Of a stretch of DNA of 6,044 bases, positions 5,647 through 6,044 are shown piece by piece. The notes under the pieces are model-generated. The model was not told the DNA's origin, did no database searches, and saw only the letters and a program-made list of their open reading frames with translations. Source of the stretch: an uncultured Alistipes sp. (lineage in GTDB: Bacteria; Bacteroidota; Bacteroidia; Bacteroidales; Rikenellaceae); contig CAMWYI010000104.1 in NCBI GenBank assembly GCA_947178455.1, positions 1 through 6,044 of the forward strand, written 5' to 3'. Position numbers and translations under genes: made by a program. Within the stretch, counting starts at the first letter, position 1, and every line of letters starts with the position of its first letter.

Positions 5647-6044
5647 TGCTTACTTCCGTCATTCTCATCGGGGCCATGTTGCTGCTGTCGGCGTTTTTCT
5701 CCGGCATGGAAATCGCTTTCACGAGCAAAAACCGGCTGAAATTAGAAATCGACCGCAAGCAGAGCCGCCTGTTCGATTTCATCGCCGACATCTTCGCACG
5801 CCACCCGGGCCAGTACATTACCACGATTCTCGTCGGCAATAACATCGCGCTGGTCGTTTACTCGCTCTACATGTCGTTGCTGTTGAGGGGGTTGTTCGCG
5901 CTCGCCGGATGGGAGGCTGCCGCTCGCAACGGCTCCGTCGCAGTCGAAACGGCCGTCTCGCCGCTGATTATCATCTTTGCCGCCGAGTTTCGGCCCAAGT
6001 CGAGTGTCCGCAACACTCCCAATTTCTACTACCGGTTTTTCGCA
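5646..6044 (+). CDS. CNNM/DUF21-domain membrane transporter of the CorC/HlyC family (N-terminal fragment, 3' end outside window)
   Basis: Only the first 133 residues are present and the frame is open at the window end. Full proteins of this family are about 420-450 residues: a CNNM transmembrane domain, two CBS domains and a CorC_HlyC domain. They are linked to magnesium or other cation transport and are often labelled hemolysins; the related GldE takes part in gliding in some Bacteroidota. Visible features: a first membrane helix running into SAFFSGMEIAF (15-25) with conserved E22, KNRLKLEID (28-36), a second conserved block ITTILVGNNIALVVY (58-72), and a third hydrophobic segment ending AAEFRPK (112-118). 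The usual block near residue 114 is E-[hydrophobic]-[hydrophobic]-P-K; an arginine at 116 is odd. The ATG at 5646 overlaps the lptC TGA by one base (TGATG), implying coupled translation. Which ion it moves cannot be told from this fragment. Confidence 0.9.
   Translation, partial: MLTSVILIGAMLLLSAFFSGMEIAFTSKNRLKLEIDRKQSRLFDFIADIFARHPGQYITTILVGNNIALVVYSLYMSLLLRGLFALAGWEAAARNGSVAVETAVSPLIIIFAAEFRPKSSVRNTPNFYYRFFA

Overview
The window is a compact, visibly GC-rich stretch of bacterial chromosome. All six genes lie on the + strand, and gaps between them are never longer than about 35 bases. The gene content and protein signatures point to Bacteroidota, most likely Bacteroidales. A high-GC member such as Alistipes/Rikenellaceae is my best guess, inferred from composition and protein style rather than from any search. 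Supporting signs are a FadL-like outer-membrane barrel of the type found beside coaX in this phylum, a periplasmic TPR protein with the C-terminal 'EGxxYT...TTVR' signature, a lipoprotein-type LptC, weak use of Shine-Dalgarno sites, and a TTTG / TAnnTTTG-like promoter candidate.

Layout: (1) 1-1182, the 3' third of mfd, the transcription-repair coupling factor. (2) 1179-1925, coaX, type III pantothenate kinase, whose GTG start overlaps the mfd stop by 4 bases. (3) 1900-3300, an outer-membrane beta-barrel protein with a signal peptide, overlapping the coaX end by 26 bases. (4) 3330-4664, a periplasmic TPR protein. (5) 4699-5646, an LptC-like lipoprotein of the LPS export machine, with an unusual low-complexity C-terminal tail of about 120 residues. 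(6) 5646-6044, the N-terminal part of a CNNM/DUF21 membrane transporter (CorC/HlyC type), sharing one base with the lptC stop and running off the window.

Genes 2-6 look like one transcription unit devoted mainly to the cell envelope: an outer-membrane barrel, a periplasmic TPR scaffold, an LPS-transport component and an inner-membrane ion transporter, led by a CoA-biosynthesis gene. From memory of Bacteroidales genomes this neighbourhood is common, so I regard the region as largely ordinary. A likely internal promoter lies in the AT-rich 3' end of coaX. It would let the envelope genes be expressed independently of mfd-coaX.

There are no tRNA, rRNA, CRISPR, insertion-sequence or phage features that I can see, and no gene-free stretch over 300 bases. 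The most distinctive elements are the LptC tail with its LAPxxE tandem repeat, a strong hairpin inside the lptC signal-peptide codons, and the promoter embedded in coaX. I did not find a convincing undescribed multi-gene system.
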